Below, one piece after another: positions 22,170-32,385 of a stretch of 64,000 nt of DNA. This DNA comes from Symsagittifera roscoffensis (lineage: Eukaryota > Xenacoelomorpha > Acoela > Convolutidae): NCBI RefSeq assembly GCF_963678635.1, contig NC_087067.1:56829964-56893963 (forward strand), given 5' to 3'. Positions within the stretch are counted from its first letter, which is position 1. The number at the start of each line of letters is the position of its first letter. The position numbers were made by a program, and so were the translations under genes. The notes beneath the pieces were generated by a model. That model was not told the origin of the DNA and did not search any database. It worked only from the letters and a program-made list of their open reading frames with translations.

Positions 22170-22546
22170 TACTATAGCCTCAGGGTATGCGGGAGTTGTG
22201 TTGCGGCTCCTCAGGGAGTGGCGTCCCTGCCCTGCATAGCTATGGGGGCGGCCTGTACATCTTTTACAGTTCAGGCTGCCCTGGGTTTTTGGTCATTAAC
22301 CATGGCCTAGGCGGGATGAGGAAACGCAAATGGCGAAATGGCGTGCTGCATATAGTAATGTAGCTTAACATTTCCCCCACGCTGGACCCTCAGCGGTGTG
22401 GTAGACTTTGAGGCGTAGAGGACTTCAAATCCTCGCAAACGGCTGACTGTCATGCGGCATATGCGGCACCCGAACGAGTAACGTTCACTGCAGGTTGGCG
22501 ACAGGAAGGGCATCCGGCCATCAAACTTCGCCCCAAATCCCTTACA
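22170..22546 (+). promoter_or_regulatory. LINE 5' region with Pol III box-B-like hairpin
   Basis: Composition turns GC-richer at about 22170. At 22418-22434 gagga-cttcaaa-tcctc forms a 5-bp stem with a 7-base TTCAAA loop, like a tRNA T-arm or box B. The ggaagggcatccgg motif just before ORF2 recurs in LINE 5' regions of this type. Promoter function is inferred only. Confidence 0.4.
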
Positions 22547-25500
22547 ATGTCATACACAACAAGCTCTGGCCCTCAGTCCCGTGCCCCCCTTAAATGGGGA
22601 GAGGGTGCTAAAAATCTCACGGTCTTTACTTCTTTCGTTTTAGGTACGCTAAACATTGGCACGCTCAAAAGCAAGTCTATTGAGCTGTGTCAGTTGTTAT
22701 CCAGGAGGAAAGTAGACATCTGTTGTCTGCAGGAGGTCCGCTATAGAAATGAAGGCACACGTTACTTTGGTGAAGGGTCGGAAAGGTATAAACTTCTATG
22801 GAAGGGAAACAATGAAGGTACAAACGGCGTCGGAATACTTGTGAAAGACAGGTTAACGGAGAATATTCTATCCGTGGAGAGATTATCTGACCGCATTATA
22901 TGTGCTAAGGTGATAATTGAAAGCAAAATTTACAACTTTGTTTCTGTTTATGCTCCCCAGCAGGGCCGCCTTGATATAGAGAAAGATTTGTTTTATATGG
23001 CGCTTTGCGACTTTCTATTTAAATTGCCAAATAAAGAAGAGGTGGTCATTGCTGGCGACATGAACGGACACTGTGGTTCGGACCAAATAAACTACGAATC
23101 AGTTCTTGGCAGGTATGGAGTGGGAGGAAGAAACCCTGAGGGTATCAGAGTCCTGGATCTATGCTTTGCCCATAATCTTCAGATAGCAAATACATTCTTC
23201 AGGAAAAGGGAACAACAGCATTGGACCTATGCCAGTGGCGATAGACGCAGTCAGCTGGATCTGTTCCTATGCAATCGAAATGTTCGGCGTAATATCACGA
23301 ATTTCACGACTTTCCCAGGAGAATGTATAGCACCGCAACATAAACTATGCTGTGCATATTTCAAAGTTAGATGTTCTAAGACAAAGAAAGCGAAAGGCCA
23401 GATAACCACGATTAAATCGCATAAATTGAAGGATGCAGTGCATCAAAGCCAGTTAAATGAGAAGTTGAGTGAAAAATTGTCACCAAATATTTCCTGGAAA
23501 GAATTACAACACGCAATTGTAGATTCAGCTAGGACAGTTTGTGGAGTGAAAAGCAACAAGAAACAATTCAATCATGACAATTGGTGGTGGGACGAAGCTA
23601 TGAGGGAGACACTGAAAGCAAAGCGGGAAGCCTATAAAAAGTTCAAGGCCAGTGACACAACTGCAAACAAACTCGTATACGCCGAGTTGAAAAAGAAGGC
23701 CAAACGAGAAGTTTCTAGAGCTAAAGCTAACGCATGTCAAAGGTGGTGTGCAGACTTAAATAGCAAAAAAGGTCGTGAGAAAATGTTCCGACTGGCTAGA
23801 TGCACAGCTACCGAAAGTCATGATGTTCGGGGAGGTAAATTCATTAAGAACGAAAGTGGCATACTCCTCACTGACGGGACTGATGTCCTCGAAAGATGGC
23901 GCGAGTATTTTGACTCGCTCTCTTCCAAACCAGCCATCGGTTCTATGATGGACTCTCTTCCCATACATGGGCCTATCAGGGAAATTACCGAAACTGAAGT
24001 TGGCAAGGCAGTTATGCATTCATCTGACGGTAAAACACCCGGACCATCGTCCATAACGGCTGAAATGCTGAAAGCCTTGGACGCATCCAATTTCTCTGTC
24101 TTGACAAGCGTTCTACAAAGTGTCATTGACTCGGGGAAAATCCCGGATGAGTGGTGCACGAGTGATACCGTGACCATCTACAAAGGAAAAGGGGACCCCT
24201 TGCTATGTGGATCGTACAGGGGGATTCGCCTATTAGAGCACCCTATGAAGGTTTTTGAGCGTGTCATCGAATCACGCCTTCGCGGCATTGTATCGATAAA
24301 TGACAGACAAAGAGGCTTTATGCCTAACCGAAGCGCAACCGATGCTATTCATCTGCTCCGTAGGTTGCAGGAAAAGTTCTTAGCAAAGAAACAAAAGCTT
24401 TATCATGTCTTTGTAGACTTAGAAAAAGCCTTCGATAAAGTACCAAGATATTTGATCGAGTGGTCTCTTAGGAGACAATACGTCCCTGAGAATCTAGTCA
24501 AAACGGTCATGTCGTTATACAGAAACTCGGTCTCCTGTATGAGGCGAGGAAAACAAAGGTCAAACCAATTCCAGGTCAACACTGGTGTGCACCAGGGCTC
24601 TGTCTTGAGTCCACTGCTCTTCATTCTGATAATTGAAGAACTCACCAAGGAATGTGGTGACGGAATTCCATGGGAAATTCTGTTTGCAGACGACTTGGTG
24701 CTGACAAGTGAGACCTTCGAGGGCGTGTTGCAAAAGTTTGCAAAGTGGAGAACAATTTTTGAATCAAATGGCATGAAAGTTAACATGGACAAAACGAAGT
24801 TAATGGTTACCGGGGAAGAGGGAAAGACCATAAAGTCGGGTGATTACCCTTGTGGGGTTTGCAGCAAAGGGGTCGGTAGTAATTCTATGATGTGTACTTC
24901 ATGCAGGCTATGGGTACACAGAAGGTGCAGTGGCTTGCGGGCAAGCCAACGCCTCTCTGAAACCTTTGTTTGCAAAGTTTGCCAGAATCCCAAATCCAAG
25001 GCAACAGATAGTAAAATCACACTTGCAGATGGTGAAATTGAAAAGGTGGGTCAGTTCAAATATCTGGGGGACATGCTTCATCCGGATGGGAAGGTGGAAA
25101 CTGCTGTGCGAGCCCGCATAAATTCCTTCTGGTTGAAGTTTAGAGAACTATCCAGACTCTTATTGGATAAGAATCTTCCACTTGTTCCGCGGGTTTTGAT
25201 CTACAAGAGCTGTCTGCGTCCAGTGTTGTTATATGGAGCTGAAACTTGGTCAATGACAGACTCAAATTTTAAAATATTGAGATCAACGGAACTTAAAGTA
25301 CTGCGATGGGTAATTGGTACTGACCTACATATGATCGCTTCTCGTTCTATTTATGAGCGTTGCGGTATTGACCATCTAGACATTTATTTGAGGAGGTCCC
25401 GTCTTCGGTGGTTCGGGCACACTCAGAGGAGCGTGCTCCTTGCAAATGCGCTAACAAACGTTTGTGTCCCCGGACCCAGATCAAAGGGTAGGCCGAAGAA

Positions 25501-25606
25501 GACATGGGACAAAACAATAGAGGAAGACCTATCCTTGCTGGGACTGAAAAAGGAGGAAGCCATGGACAGGGATTTGTGGAAGGCATTGTTGTCTAACCCC
25601 GTGTAG
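22547..25606 (+). CDS. LINE ORF2: endonuclease-reverse transcriptase with PHD-like finger, unit I
   Basis: 1019 residues. Domains in order: AP-type endonuclease at about 30-265, with N36 in TLNIGT, E63 in CLQEVR, a GDMNGH motif, SQLDLFL and a terminal PQHKLC where many families have SDH. Reverse transcriptase at about 460-760 with RGI, QRGFMPNRSATDA, D624 in FVDLEKAFDKVP, HQGSVLSPLLF and the catalytic FADD at 713-716. A Cys/His cluster from C769 (CGVC...CTSC...HRRC...CKVC) has PHD-like spacing. The C-terminal part has LLYGAETW and RLRWFGH motifs usual in RTE-like proteins. It would nick target DNA and prime reverse transcription there. All catalytic residues are present, so it may be active. 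It differs from the unit II copy at F207 and K669. Confidence 0.95.
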   Translation: MSYTTSSGPQSRAPLKWGEGAKNLTVFTSFVLGTLNIGTLKSKSIELCQLLSRRKVDICCLQEVRYRNEGTRYFGEGSERYKLLWKGNNEGTNGVGILVKDRLTENILSVERLSDRIICAKVIIESKIYNFVSVYAPQQGRLDIEKDLFYMALCDFLFKLPNKEEVVIAGDMNGHCGSDQINYESVLGRYGVGGRNPEGIRVLDLCFAHNLQIANTFFRKREQQHWTYASGDRRSQLDLFLCNRNVRRNITNFTTFPGECIAPQHKLCCAYFKVRCSKTKKAKGQITTIKSHKLKDAVHQSQLNEKLSEKLSPNISWKELQHAIVDSARTVCGVKSNKKQFNHDNWWWDEAMRETLKAKREAYKKFKASDTTANKLVYAELKKKAKREVSRAKANACQRWCADLNSKKGREKMFRLARCTATESHDVRGGKFIKNESGILLTDGTDVLERWREYFDSLSSKPAIGSMMDSLPIHGPIREITETEVGKAVMHSSDGKTPGPSSITAEMLKALDASNFSVLTSVLQSVIDSGKIPDEWCTSDTVTIYKGKGDPLLCGSYRGIRLLEHPMKVFERVIESRLRGIVSINDRQRGFMPNRSATDAIHLLRRLQEKFLAKKQKLYHVFVDLEKAFDKVPRYLIEWSLRRQYVPENLVKTVMSLYRNSVSCMRRGKQRSNQFQVNTGVHQGSVLSPLLFILIIEELTKECGDGIPWEILFADDLVLTSETFEGVLQKFAKWRTIFESNGMKVNMDKTKLMVTGEEGKTIKSGDYPCGVCSKGVGSNSMMCTSCRLWVHRRCSGLRASQRLSETFVCKVCQNPKSKATDSKITLADGEIEKVGQFKYLGDMLHPDGKVETAVRARINSFWLKFRELSRLLLDKNLPLVPRVLIYKSCLRPVLLYGAETWSMTDSNFKILRSTELKVLRWVIGTDLHMIASRSIYERCGIDHLDIYLRRSRLRWFGHTQRSVLLANALTNVCVPGPRSKGRPKKTWDKTIEEDLSLLGLKKEEAMDRDLWKALLSNPV

Positions 25607-25649
25607 CACGGGAAAAAGACACAAAACGTTGATGATGATGATGATGATG

Positions 25650-25663
25650 AATATAATGTGATT
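25650..25663 (+). repeat. Target-site duplication, right copy, unit I
   Basis: aatataatgtgatt directly after the GAT-repeat tail. Confidence 0.95.
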
Positions 25664-27092
25664 ACGTGTAAATGAACATATTTTTATATCCTGAATGAGT
25701 TCGACTTGTTTCTGCCGTGTAGTCTTTTTGATAGCAGACTTCTTACCAGTATATTTGAAAAATTTATGAAAAAACTAAAAACCCAGAAAAGTTATGTATT
25801 CCAAAAACTAAAATACTACTTTTTTTTACAATTATACCACTAAAACATGTTTTTTTACCCGGTTATAGATGTTTTTTTATATTTTTGATAACTCCGCTGG
25901 CAAACTTGTTACCCAGTTTAGGATACCCGGTGGGGCGTTTATATCTTCACGTCCATTTTTTGGCTCTTTTTTCTACCCCGGGACCCGCAATTTTTTTAAA
26001 GAAACTTAGCGTTAGCATTATCCGATTGTTATGAATATAGACTTGCGGACGATATAGGCAATAACAAACTTATTCCGTCTTCATACTAACGTTGTAAAAC
26101 CACTGGTTACTCCATAAATTTGAGGCTCATGCGAGGTGGGGAAAAACAAAAAGACTATTTTTCTTTTTTAGTGGCTGACTTTCATTTATAAATTTGAGAT
26201 TTTTTTGAGAGGAAGTGGACAATATAAACCAGGATCGCATGTATCCTCACAATCAATGAACAAGTTTTGATCGAATAAATCAAAACAGAGCATCCTACCA
26301 ACAGTCTAAATAATCTAATTGTTCTAGGAAAAACCGACCGATGCACTGACACCAACTATCGACTCCACTCCAGACGATGACTTGCGAGACTTTGAGGACC
26401 TTCTCTCCCTTCTCTCACCCATCGGTCCACCGGAATCTCAACCACTAACACCCACTCTACTAGCAACTACTTCCACTGCTATTACTACTACCACCCCTGC
26501 TACAAGACCGGCCCCTTCACGATCCTTCACTCTGCCACAACCCAACACATTTTAACCTGCTTCAATAGCTCCTAAATCAAAGCATCAACACCCCTGCGAA
26601 CTTCCCCTCTTTAATTCAAAATACACCTGGTTCCTTCTAATTCTCGCATTGAGAAACGAACCCAAATAGTTCGACCCGATCAGGTAAAAACGGCTAACTC
26701 GCCGGTACCAGGTTCCACACACTTAATGACAGTTAGGTGACAGCCCTTGCATCCTACTTAACTAAATAGACAATTGCATATTCAGTTGGACAAAGAGCAC
26801 CATATTTCCTCAAATACCAAACCAGAATTTGACATGGTTTTGAACTATGCGTTGAATCCTCTGATAAATTACTTCAAATTGGAAGCTTACCATCCAATAC
26901 GGAAACTGTACTTCATAACAAATTCACTCTTTGATCACCAAAAACTATGATCCCGCGAAGTGTTTAAAAGCAAAAACGCAAACCCCCGAGATGGATGACT
27001 ATACCGAACAGATACAACCGAGTCACATTAATGAGACCCATCAGATCCGGGAACTTAAAAAAACAAATACACAAAGTCATCGAAACATAGAA

Positions 27093-27290
27093 TAGACAAA
27101 AACATAGAGTTTATTGTGTTCACAAAGCGTGACGCCGCCGCCACAATATATTCAGTCTGTTTACATCCCTTTGCAAAATAAATTGAAGACTTAAAGTATT
27201 AGAGATAACTCGTATAACGGTTAAAGTATTGGTAAATAAGACTCTTCTCATGAAAAACGAATAGTAACGACTCTACTAGTAAAATACGAA
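27093..27290. repeat. Dispersed 190-bp repeat copy B, unit I
   Basis: Follows the last frame of the decayed gene. It ends with a short tandem taaaatacgaacgtaaaatacgaac not present in copy A. Confidence 0.7.
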
Positions 27291-27792
27291 CGTAAAATAC
27301 GAACATACCTCGTTTAAAGAGAGTATTGACATGACAAGGGTGTTGACATACCTCATGAGACACGAAGAATTAATGACAAAAGAAAAGGCGCTGGGCACGA
27401 TTTGTTAAAGTCGAATGGACAATTTAAACTTCCGTTTTTGTCATGATTTTATGACATGTACAGAAACAGCGATGAAAAGAGCCGTAATTTTGATTAGTTA
27501 ACCGAGGAAATTTAAATTGAACAGACCTCTATCAGTTGGCCGCCAATATCTTGAATAAAAGCTTGCAGCTAACTTATTTAATTTCGTGAAATAAACACAG
27601 AACCTTGTTACTGCTACATAACGTATGATCAACGAATGACAATCCTTGATTAAACAAAAATTCTTGATTCCGATACAACGGTTAGCGCCGTATCATAAAT
27701 CAATGATTATTGAAAAAAAAAATGATTCCGATGAGGTAGTTAGCGCAAAAACTTAGTATTTATGAGTGTTATACTATGCAAGAGACCCAAAA
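27291..27792. other. Unit end, no gene seen
   Basis: About 500 bp of AT-rich DNA to the unit joint. It contains tcttgaataaaagcttg at about 27550, resembling the AATAAA context at 10268. That AATAAA could terminate transcripts of the decayed gene. Confidence 0.45.
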
Positions 27793-27905
27793 TTACTTCA
27801 AAGTTTTTTTGGTATGCTTTAATTGAATCTTTTTCAATCATCTCCTGGCTATGTTCGCGTTTGGATCGAGCGATATTGTAAGCTAGAAGCTGTGTAGCTC
27901 GACAG

Positions 27906-28123
27906 GTGACAAATTGTTTATTTGTGATTCCTGTCCCTATCAGTGTAAAAATAGGGGAGACATGACGCGACATGTAGACGTGAAACACAAACCAAGTGCA
28001 CGCAAATTCCCCTGCTCAATGTGTAGTTTGCAGGCTAAGTTCAGATGGCAGCTGCAGACTCATTATGTCAAAGTGCACAATCTTTCTCCTACAGTAGCAA
28101 AAGCAGCTGCTAATGAAAGCTGA
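27906..28123 (+). CDS. ZF-A: terminal exon with two C2H2 fingers, unit II (partial gene)
   Basis: The exon starts after gctcgacag (AG at 27904-27905) and needs one base from an upstream exon: (G)GT GAC AAA TTG gives GDKLFICD, matching GEKFYFCD in ZF-B and GKKLYFCD in ZF-C. Fingers are CDSCPYQ...TRHVDVKH and CSMCSLQ...QTHYVKVH, both C-x2-C-x12-H-x4-H. The tail is LSPTVAKAAANES. There is no in-frame ATG before the fingers. Only 113 bp separate the exon from the unit joint, so its upstream exons are not in this unit next to it. It is either an orphan exon cut off by the duplication breakpoint or a 3' exon spliced from a distant 5' exon. Confidence 0.72.
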
Positions 28124-28494
28124 AGTTATGGAACAAAATCGTGTATTATATTTTATAAAGATTTCCGAAAGAAGATAGCTTCTTTGAAGTTTGCTAAAAA
28201 AAATGTAACAAGTGAAATTGTAGATCTCATTATGTAGTTGTGTATGTGTTTAGAAAATTTTATTAAAAAGTCTTTAATGCTGTTTATGGAAATTAATTCG
28301 GAGAACGCTATCGAAGTTATAATTTCGTCTTCATTATGGAATAGATAATCATGTCTACATTTTTAACGAAATCTATTTGATACCTGATTTATTGCAGTTA
28401 ACCTTGACGAAAATCCGTTCTGACGTTTTCTATCAACGCTTTTCTATCTTTCCAACCATTGTTTCAGGTTTATTTGCTACTTTTTTCTGTCCAA

Positions 28495-29067
28495 ATGACT
28501 CTATCAGACTATATTGAGTTCTCACTTGCTATTAATCAGGAGTTTTTAGAAGATGAAAAAACCTTTAAAGTGAGCCTGTTAGAATCAGATAATTTCGTAG
28601 GTCTTCTGCGTACGAAAATGTCTCTGACACCAGACGCTTTGCTTGGTTCTCAACCTATGCAACACTTCGCGCCAAATTTTGTGCAACAAAAGAGAAAATT
28701 GCCCATCGGTGCCAATAGTCAGGTGCCGTCTAAACATCCTAGATCTCTCAGCAAGAAGAATCCAATTGCTAAATCAAACAATCAGATAACAAATCAAGGC
28801 CAAGCTTCTGCTCAACATTTTCGGGAATTCACTTCCGAAGGTGAGAAGTTTTACTTCTGTGATCTTTGCTCGTATAAAACGAAAGACAGAGGAAATGTGA
28901 AGAAGCATATCAACAACAAACACAACCAAAATTGTGTCAAGTACAAGTGCTCCATGTGCGGCCACGAAGCGAAAATTCGAAACAATTTAAAAAATCACTA
29001 CATGGGAGTGCACAAGTTACCAGAAAACGTAGCCAAGTCCGCTACTGCAGATGCTCAACAAGTTTGA
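28495..29067 (+). CDS. ZF-B, unit II copy
   Basis: 190 residues, intact, with both fingers and the upstream acceptor (tttcag at 28462-28467) preserved. It differs from unit I by Thr to Lys in the SLSTKNP/SLSKKNP segment, and is the same as unit III there. Confidence 0.8.
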   Translation: MTLSDYIEFSLAINQEFLEDEKTFKVSLLESDNFVGLLRTKMSLTPDALLGSQPMQHFAPNFVQQKRKLPIGANSQVPSKHPRSLSKKNPIAKSNNQITNQGQASAQHFREFTSEGEKFYFCDLCSYKTKDRGNVKKHINNKHNQNCVKYKCSMCGHEAKIRNNLKNHYMGVHKLPENVAKSATADAQQV

Positions 29068-29705
29068 TGCCAACTCTAAAGCAAAAACTGTGTGTTAGAT
29101 TGAAGATAGGAAAATTAGACATGTCCGATATTTTCTTTGCGAAAGCAAAATGTATACCACCCGAGATTTTTTACCGGACGCTAGCAAAGCTTACCGAATT
29201 GCCAGAACTGCTTTGAGAAGTACGATATAGGGTCAGAGCAAGATAAATGCTTTTTTAAAACTTTTTAAAGGTTCCGGGAGCGTGTACTGACCGTTTTTAG
29301 GAGTGATAAGTCATCAAATCTGCAGAAATAATGCAAAAATTAACTTTTAAGTAGTGAAAATAGTTTTTCAGTTATCAAAATGTTCGTCATCTTTACTTTT
29401 AATCGTTACGTTTTTCTGCGAAGCTTTAATCAATCTAACTACCTCTTATTGCACAGTTGTGATACTTTTTATATCAACTGGGCATGTATGAGAGTTGGAA
29501 GTGCCAAAATTTTTGAATTGTTTTATCGAATAGAAATAGTTATAGCGCTAATAACTCAATCAGCTTAATTTTTCTCTTCGGTCAATTAAGTTCATCCTAG
29601 TAGCTTGTTTTTGGCTGGAAACTCACTGGCTTCGTCTCAACAAGGCGTGAAAGGAGGGAAAGAAACTTTGATAGTTTCTATATCTTTTTTGTTGGGCTAA
29701 AAGGT
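29068..29705. other. Presumed 3' region of ZF-B, unit II
   Basis: Matches 9024-9661 with scattered substitutions; nothing further is seen. Confidence 0.4.
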
Positions 29706-30130
29706 CTCTTTGAACGTGTCTATACAAAACAGTCCAATACAAAGCAGTCCGGAAAAGTATGAAAAAGAGCGAAAAAATAGTCCGATACAAAACAGTCCGA
29801 AAAACAGTCCCAATTAATAATTGTTTTAACAAGCCAGCCAGGCCGAGAATTGTCCTTTGTTCAACAAGCATAATGAACAAAATAGTGACCGCCGCAGTCG
29901 CGCCAACGTGTTGCGAGCTTGCCAACAGAGGGTAGGACTTAATACGAAATTTAGAGCCTGTTATCGCCGCGAAGCAGCGCGCCCACCGGCGAACTTAAAC
30001 CGGACTGTTTTGTATTGGACTGCTTTTCCCCTCCTTTACATGATTTTTGGGACTATTTTGTATTGGATTGTTTTGTATGGGACTGTTTTGTATATGCACC
30101 GTTAAACCAACTTGGGAGGTCGTTCAAAGG
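29706..30130. repeat. Foldback element, unit II
   Basis: Here the left arm has an added cgaaaaacagtc, and the right arm has ggactgcttttcccc where unit I has ggacatctttttccc. The inverse match is therefore better than in unit I. Confidence 0.7.
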
Positions 30131-31535
30131 CAATTGTTCGTCAATTTGATGCCTTTGTGCTTTCTTTTCCGGGTTATTGACAAAAAACAGATGTTTACAA
30201 GAATTTTTTTGAGTAAAATATATGTACGTACTTAATCATCGTGTAAGTACTGTTATTTACCCGTAATATGAAAAAAGAAAAACAAAAAAGAAACTACCAA
30301 AATAAATTAACAATGTCTTTGTTGTCTTGAATAAAAGTTTGAATTGTGAAGCATCTAGTGTTGGTCAAATTGTCCGTAATAATGTTCCCCGTTCAAGAAG
30401 CGGAATAGATTTTTTGCTCGTTATTAAATGGGGAGAGGGCACAGTGAAACTTGAAATTTTAGACTTTCATAATTATGCCAACGGTGCAGTTTTTTGCTTT
30501 AACTGGTGCCTACCCAAGTTTTGTCCACCTAGTTGCTTCTTCGTGTTTTGTATTTCAATGGGAATTCTACTATCAATTTGTCCCGATCGACATGATTAGT
30601 TTTCCAAAATAACTATTTCTGAGACAAGCGTATGAAATTTTTGTTACGTTCGCTATTTCTACTTTTTTTTCAAACTGATTTTTGACTTTGTGATTTTCGT
30701 CTAGCTTGCCATGATATGCTAGTGCTGTATAGCAAGAGGCGTGAAGCTCCCACTTAGCTTCTGTTTAGATATTGATATCTGCTCAACTGCTTGAGGTATT
30801 GAGGAACTAGCGTTTCGCTGTCATATTGAGGAACTAGCGTTTCACTGTCGCATCACTGTTATATCTGTCAGGTTTTGTGTTAACAGTTTAATGTTCCCCG
30901 GATATAAAAATTCAAGATTTCAAATTACGCTTTGATAGAAAGAAAGAAAGAAAGAAAGAAGAAAGAATGAATTTCCCCAGTATATGAAAACATCAAATTT
31001 AAATATACAACATAACAGATTCTGAGACTTGGAGATGACAGATAACGGAATCCTAGGATCCACCACGGATCTGCCAATATGTTTTTTTTTAAATTTCTTT
31101 TTTATGTTTCGGTAGATTCGATTAGATACTTAGTTTGTTGGTGACTGACACAGCTTTTCTTTCAGCATGGGCATGGTTACTCTAGCTCAGTGGTTGGATT
31201 AGTTATCGTTTATCGTTTTTTTTCTAAGTATTTTGAAAACAAATTAGTGAGAAAAAATTTTTAAAAATCTAAAAAGTGCGATATCTCGAAAACTAGCGGG
31301 TTCTGGAGGGTCATTTTTCTTCCACCTAATTTCAATGACTGATGACTTTCAATGACTTCTCAATTACTTAAATACTTTCGAATTTACGAGTCCTTTTTTC
31401 TAATGATATCTTCTGATAATTGATTATACTATGGTCCACTGTACTTCCACATAGTATAGTTTAAGTGTAGGTTTTTGACAGTCTGAAGTAATTTTGGTAA
31501 AATTGTTTCAAGCAAGCTCCAAGGTTTCAGAAGTT
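30131..31535. other. Intergenic region, unit II
   Basis: Counterpart of 10075-11478, with AATAAA at about 30330, the 28-bp tandem duplication near 30800, and (GAAA)5. Confidence 0.45.
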
Positions 31536-32385
31536 ATGGATCCTCACTTTCTTACCAGTGAAACAATAACCGTTGAGCTAGTGGTAAATGAATGTCTTTT
31601 AAATTGTATGAACTTATACCTTTCGTTCGAGCACGTTTTCCAAATGAGTGATCGGTACAATAACGCATGTGGTTTTGTTTCAATGACTCTCGAAGCAGAC
31701 CCCGAAGCTGTGACCAAGACATCAATTGAACAAACTTTTGCAAACATAGTGAATTATTCTAAACTACCCGCAGATACAAATCGCAAGCGTGGTCATCAAG
31801 TTCCTTTATTGTTGCAACAGATACAGAAAAAGGCCTGTTTAAAGAGTTCGAAACAGCTCAAAGGTGTAGCCGGTGCCAATGTTGCAGACGAAGGCGTGAG
31901 ACATTACCGTGAATGTCGAGACAACGACGGCAAGAAGTTATACTTTTGTGACCTGTGTGCATATAGGTAGGAACCTCAGTCGCTTCGAAAAAATGAGCTT
32001 TAAGTGAGGCGTCGATTTCAATTTTAACTTGGTGTGTGACAGGATAATTTTTGGAATTGGGTTTGAAAATTAACGTTCCAAGTGGGTCTGGTCTCTATTG
32101 TTTTACAAATTAGGTTGTAACACAAATTAGATTGGCTTCGCTTTTGGTGTTATAAAAAAGATTTCGAAGTTTCATGATGTTGTACAGGTCACCATTTGGG
32201 AATAACATGAGGAAATGAGGAAACATATCGACTTGCGACACAAAGAGAGATGTGCCAAGTACTGGTGCTCAATGTGTACACATGCCACTTACCAACGAAG
32301 TCACTTGAAGAAGCATTACATTAGCAGACACAAATTGCCTGAAACTGTAGCCATAAGTGCCACTAATGATAGTCAGCATCATTAA
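31536..32385 (+). pseudogene. ZF-C, unit II copy, broken in finger 1
   Basis: Exons correspond to 31536-31966 and 32188-32385. Exon 2 is 8 bp longer because atgaggaa is duplicated in tandem. This makes TGA at 32216-32218, ten codons into exon 2, before the zinc-binding histidines. The predicted product ends inside finger 1 and loses finger 2. Splice sites are unchanged. Exon 1 also differs by S to C and P to L in the MNLYPSFEH region. Re-initiation downstream is conceivable but not supported. Confidence 0.85.

Larger units (their letters stand above)
21072..25649 (+). mobile_element. RTE-like LINE insertion with 5'-transduced host segment, unit I
   Basis: A 4578-bp insertion with a 14-bp target-site duplication, proven by the empty alleles in units 0 and III. 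From about 22170 it is a typical RTE-like LINE. It has a GC-richer 5' region with the ggcgacaggaagggcatccg motif before ORF2, one long ORF, a 3' UTR of only about 43 bp, and a tail of six GAT repeats instead of poly(A), both hallmarks of the RTE clade. The first 1.1 kb is AT-richer and carries an unrelated intact ORF with an AATAAA at 21947. It most likely derives from a host transcript that read through into a LINE and was copied with it. Alternatively the element family has an unusual ORF1. Both ORFs are open, so the insertion is young. Confidence 0.9.
20884..25763 (+). repeat. Direct repeat copy 2, unit I, interrupted by the LINE
   Basis: Left part 20884-21071, right part from 25650. Removing the insert and one target duplication restores the sequence seen at 59913-60198. 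Confidence 0.8.
20165..27095 (+). pseudogene. Decayed multi-exon gene, unit I copy (split by LINE)
   Basis: Pieces correspond to 20165-20302, 20284-20738, 26328-26683 and 26786-27095. Beyond the shared defects, this copy lost 4 bp at about 20590 (aaccttgcttttt became aaccttttt), shifting the frame for the last third of exon 1. It also has TTA to TAA at 26553-26555 in the next exon. The LINE lies inside the intron between 20738 and 26328, in the same orientation. The extra lesions are found only in the two LINE-bearing units. Confidence 0.6.
7985..27792 (+). repeat. Array unit I (LINE-bearing)
   Basis: Complete unit except that its left end starts in the deletion scar, so only the tail of ZF-A remains. 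It carries the only intact ZF-C of the window, an intact ZF-B, the LINE insertion, and the decayed gene with a 4-bp deletion and a nonsense codon. The right joint is read at 27792/27793 by comparison with the array end at 62212. Confidence 0.92.
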
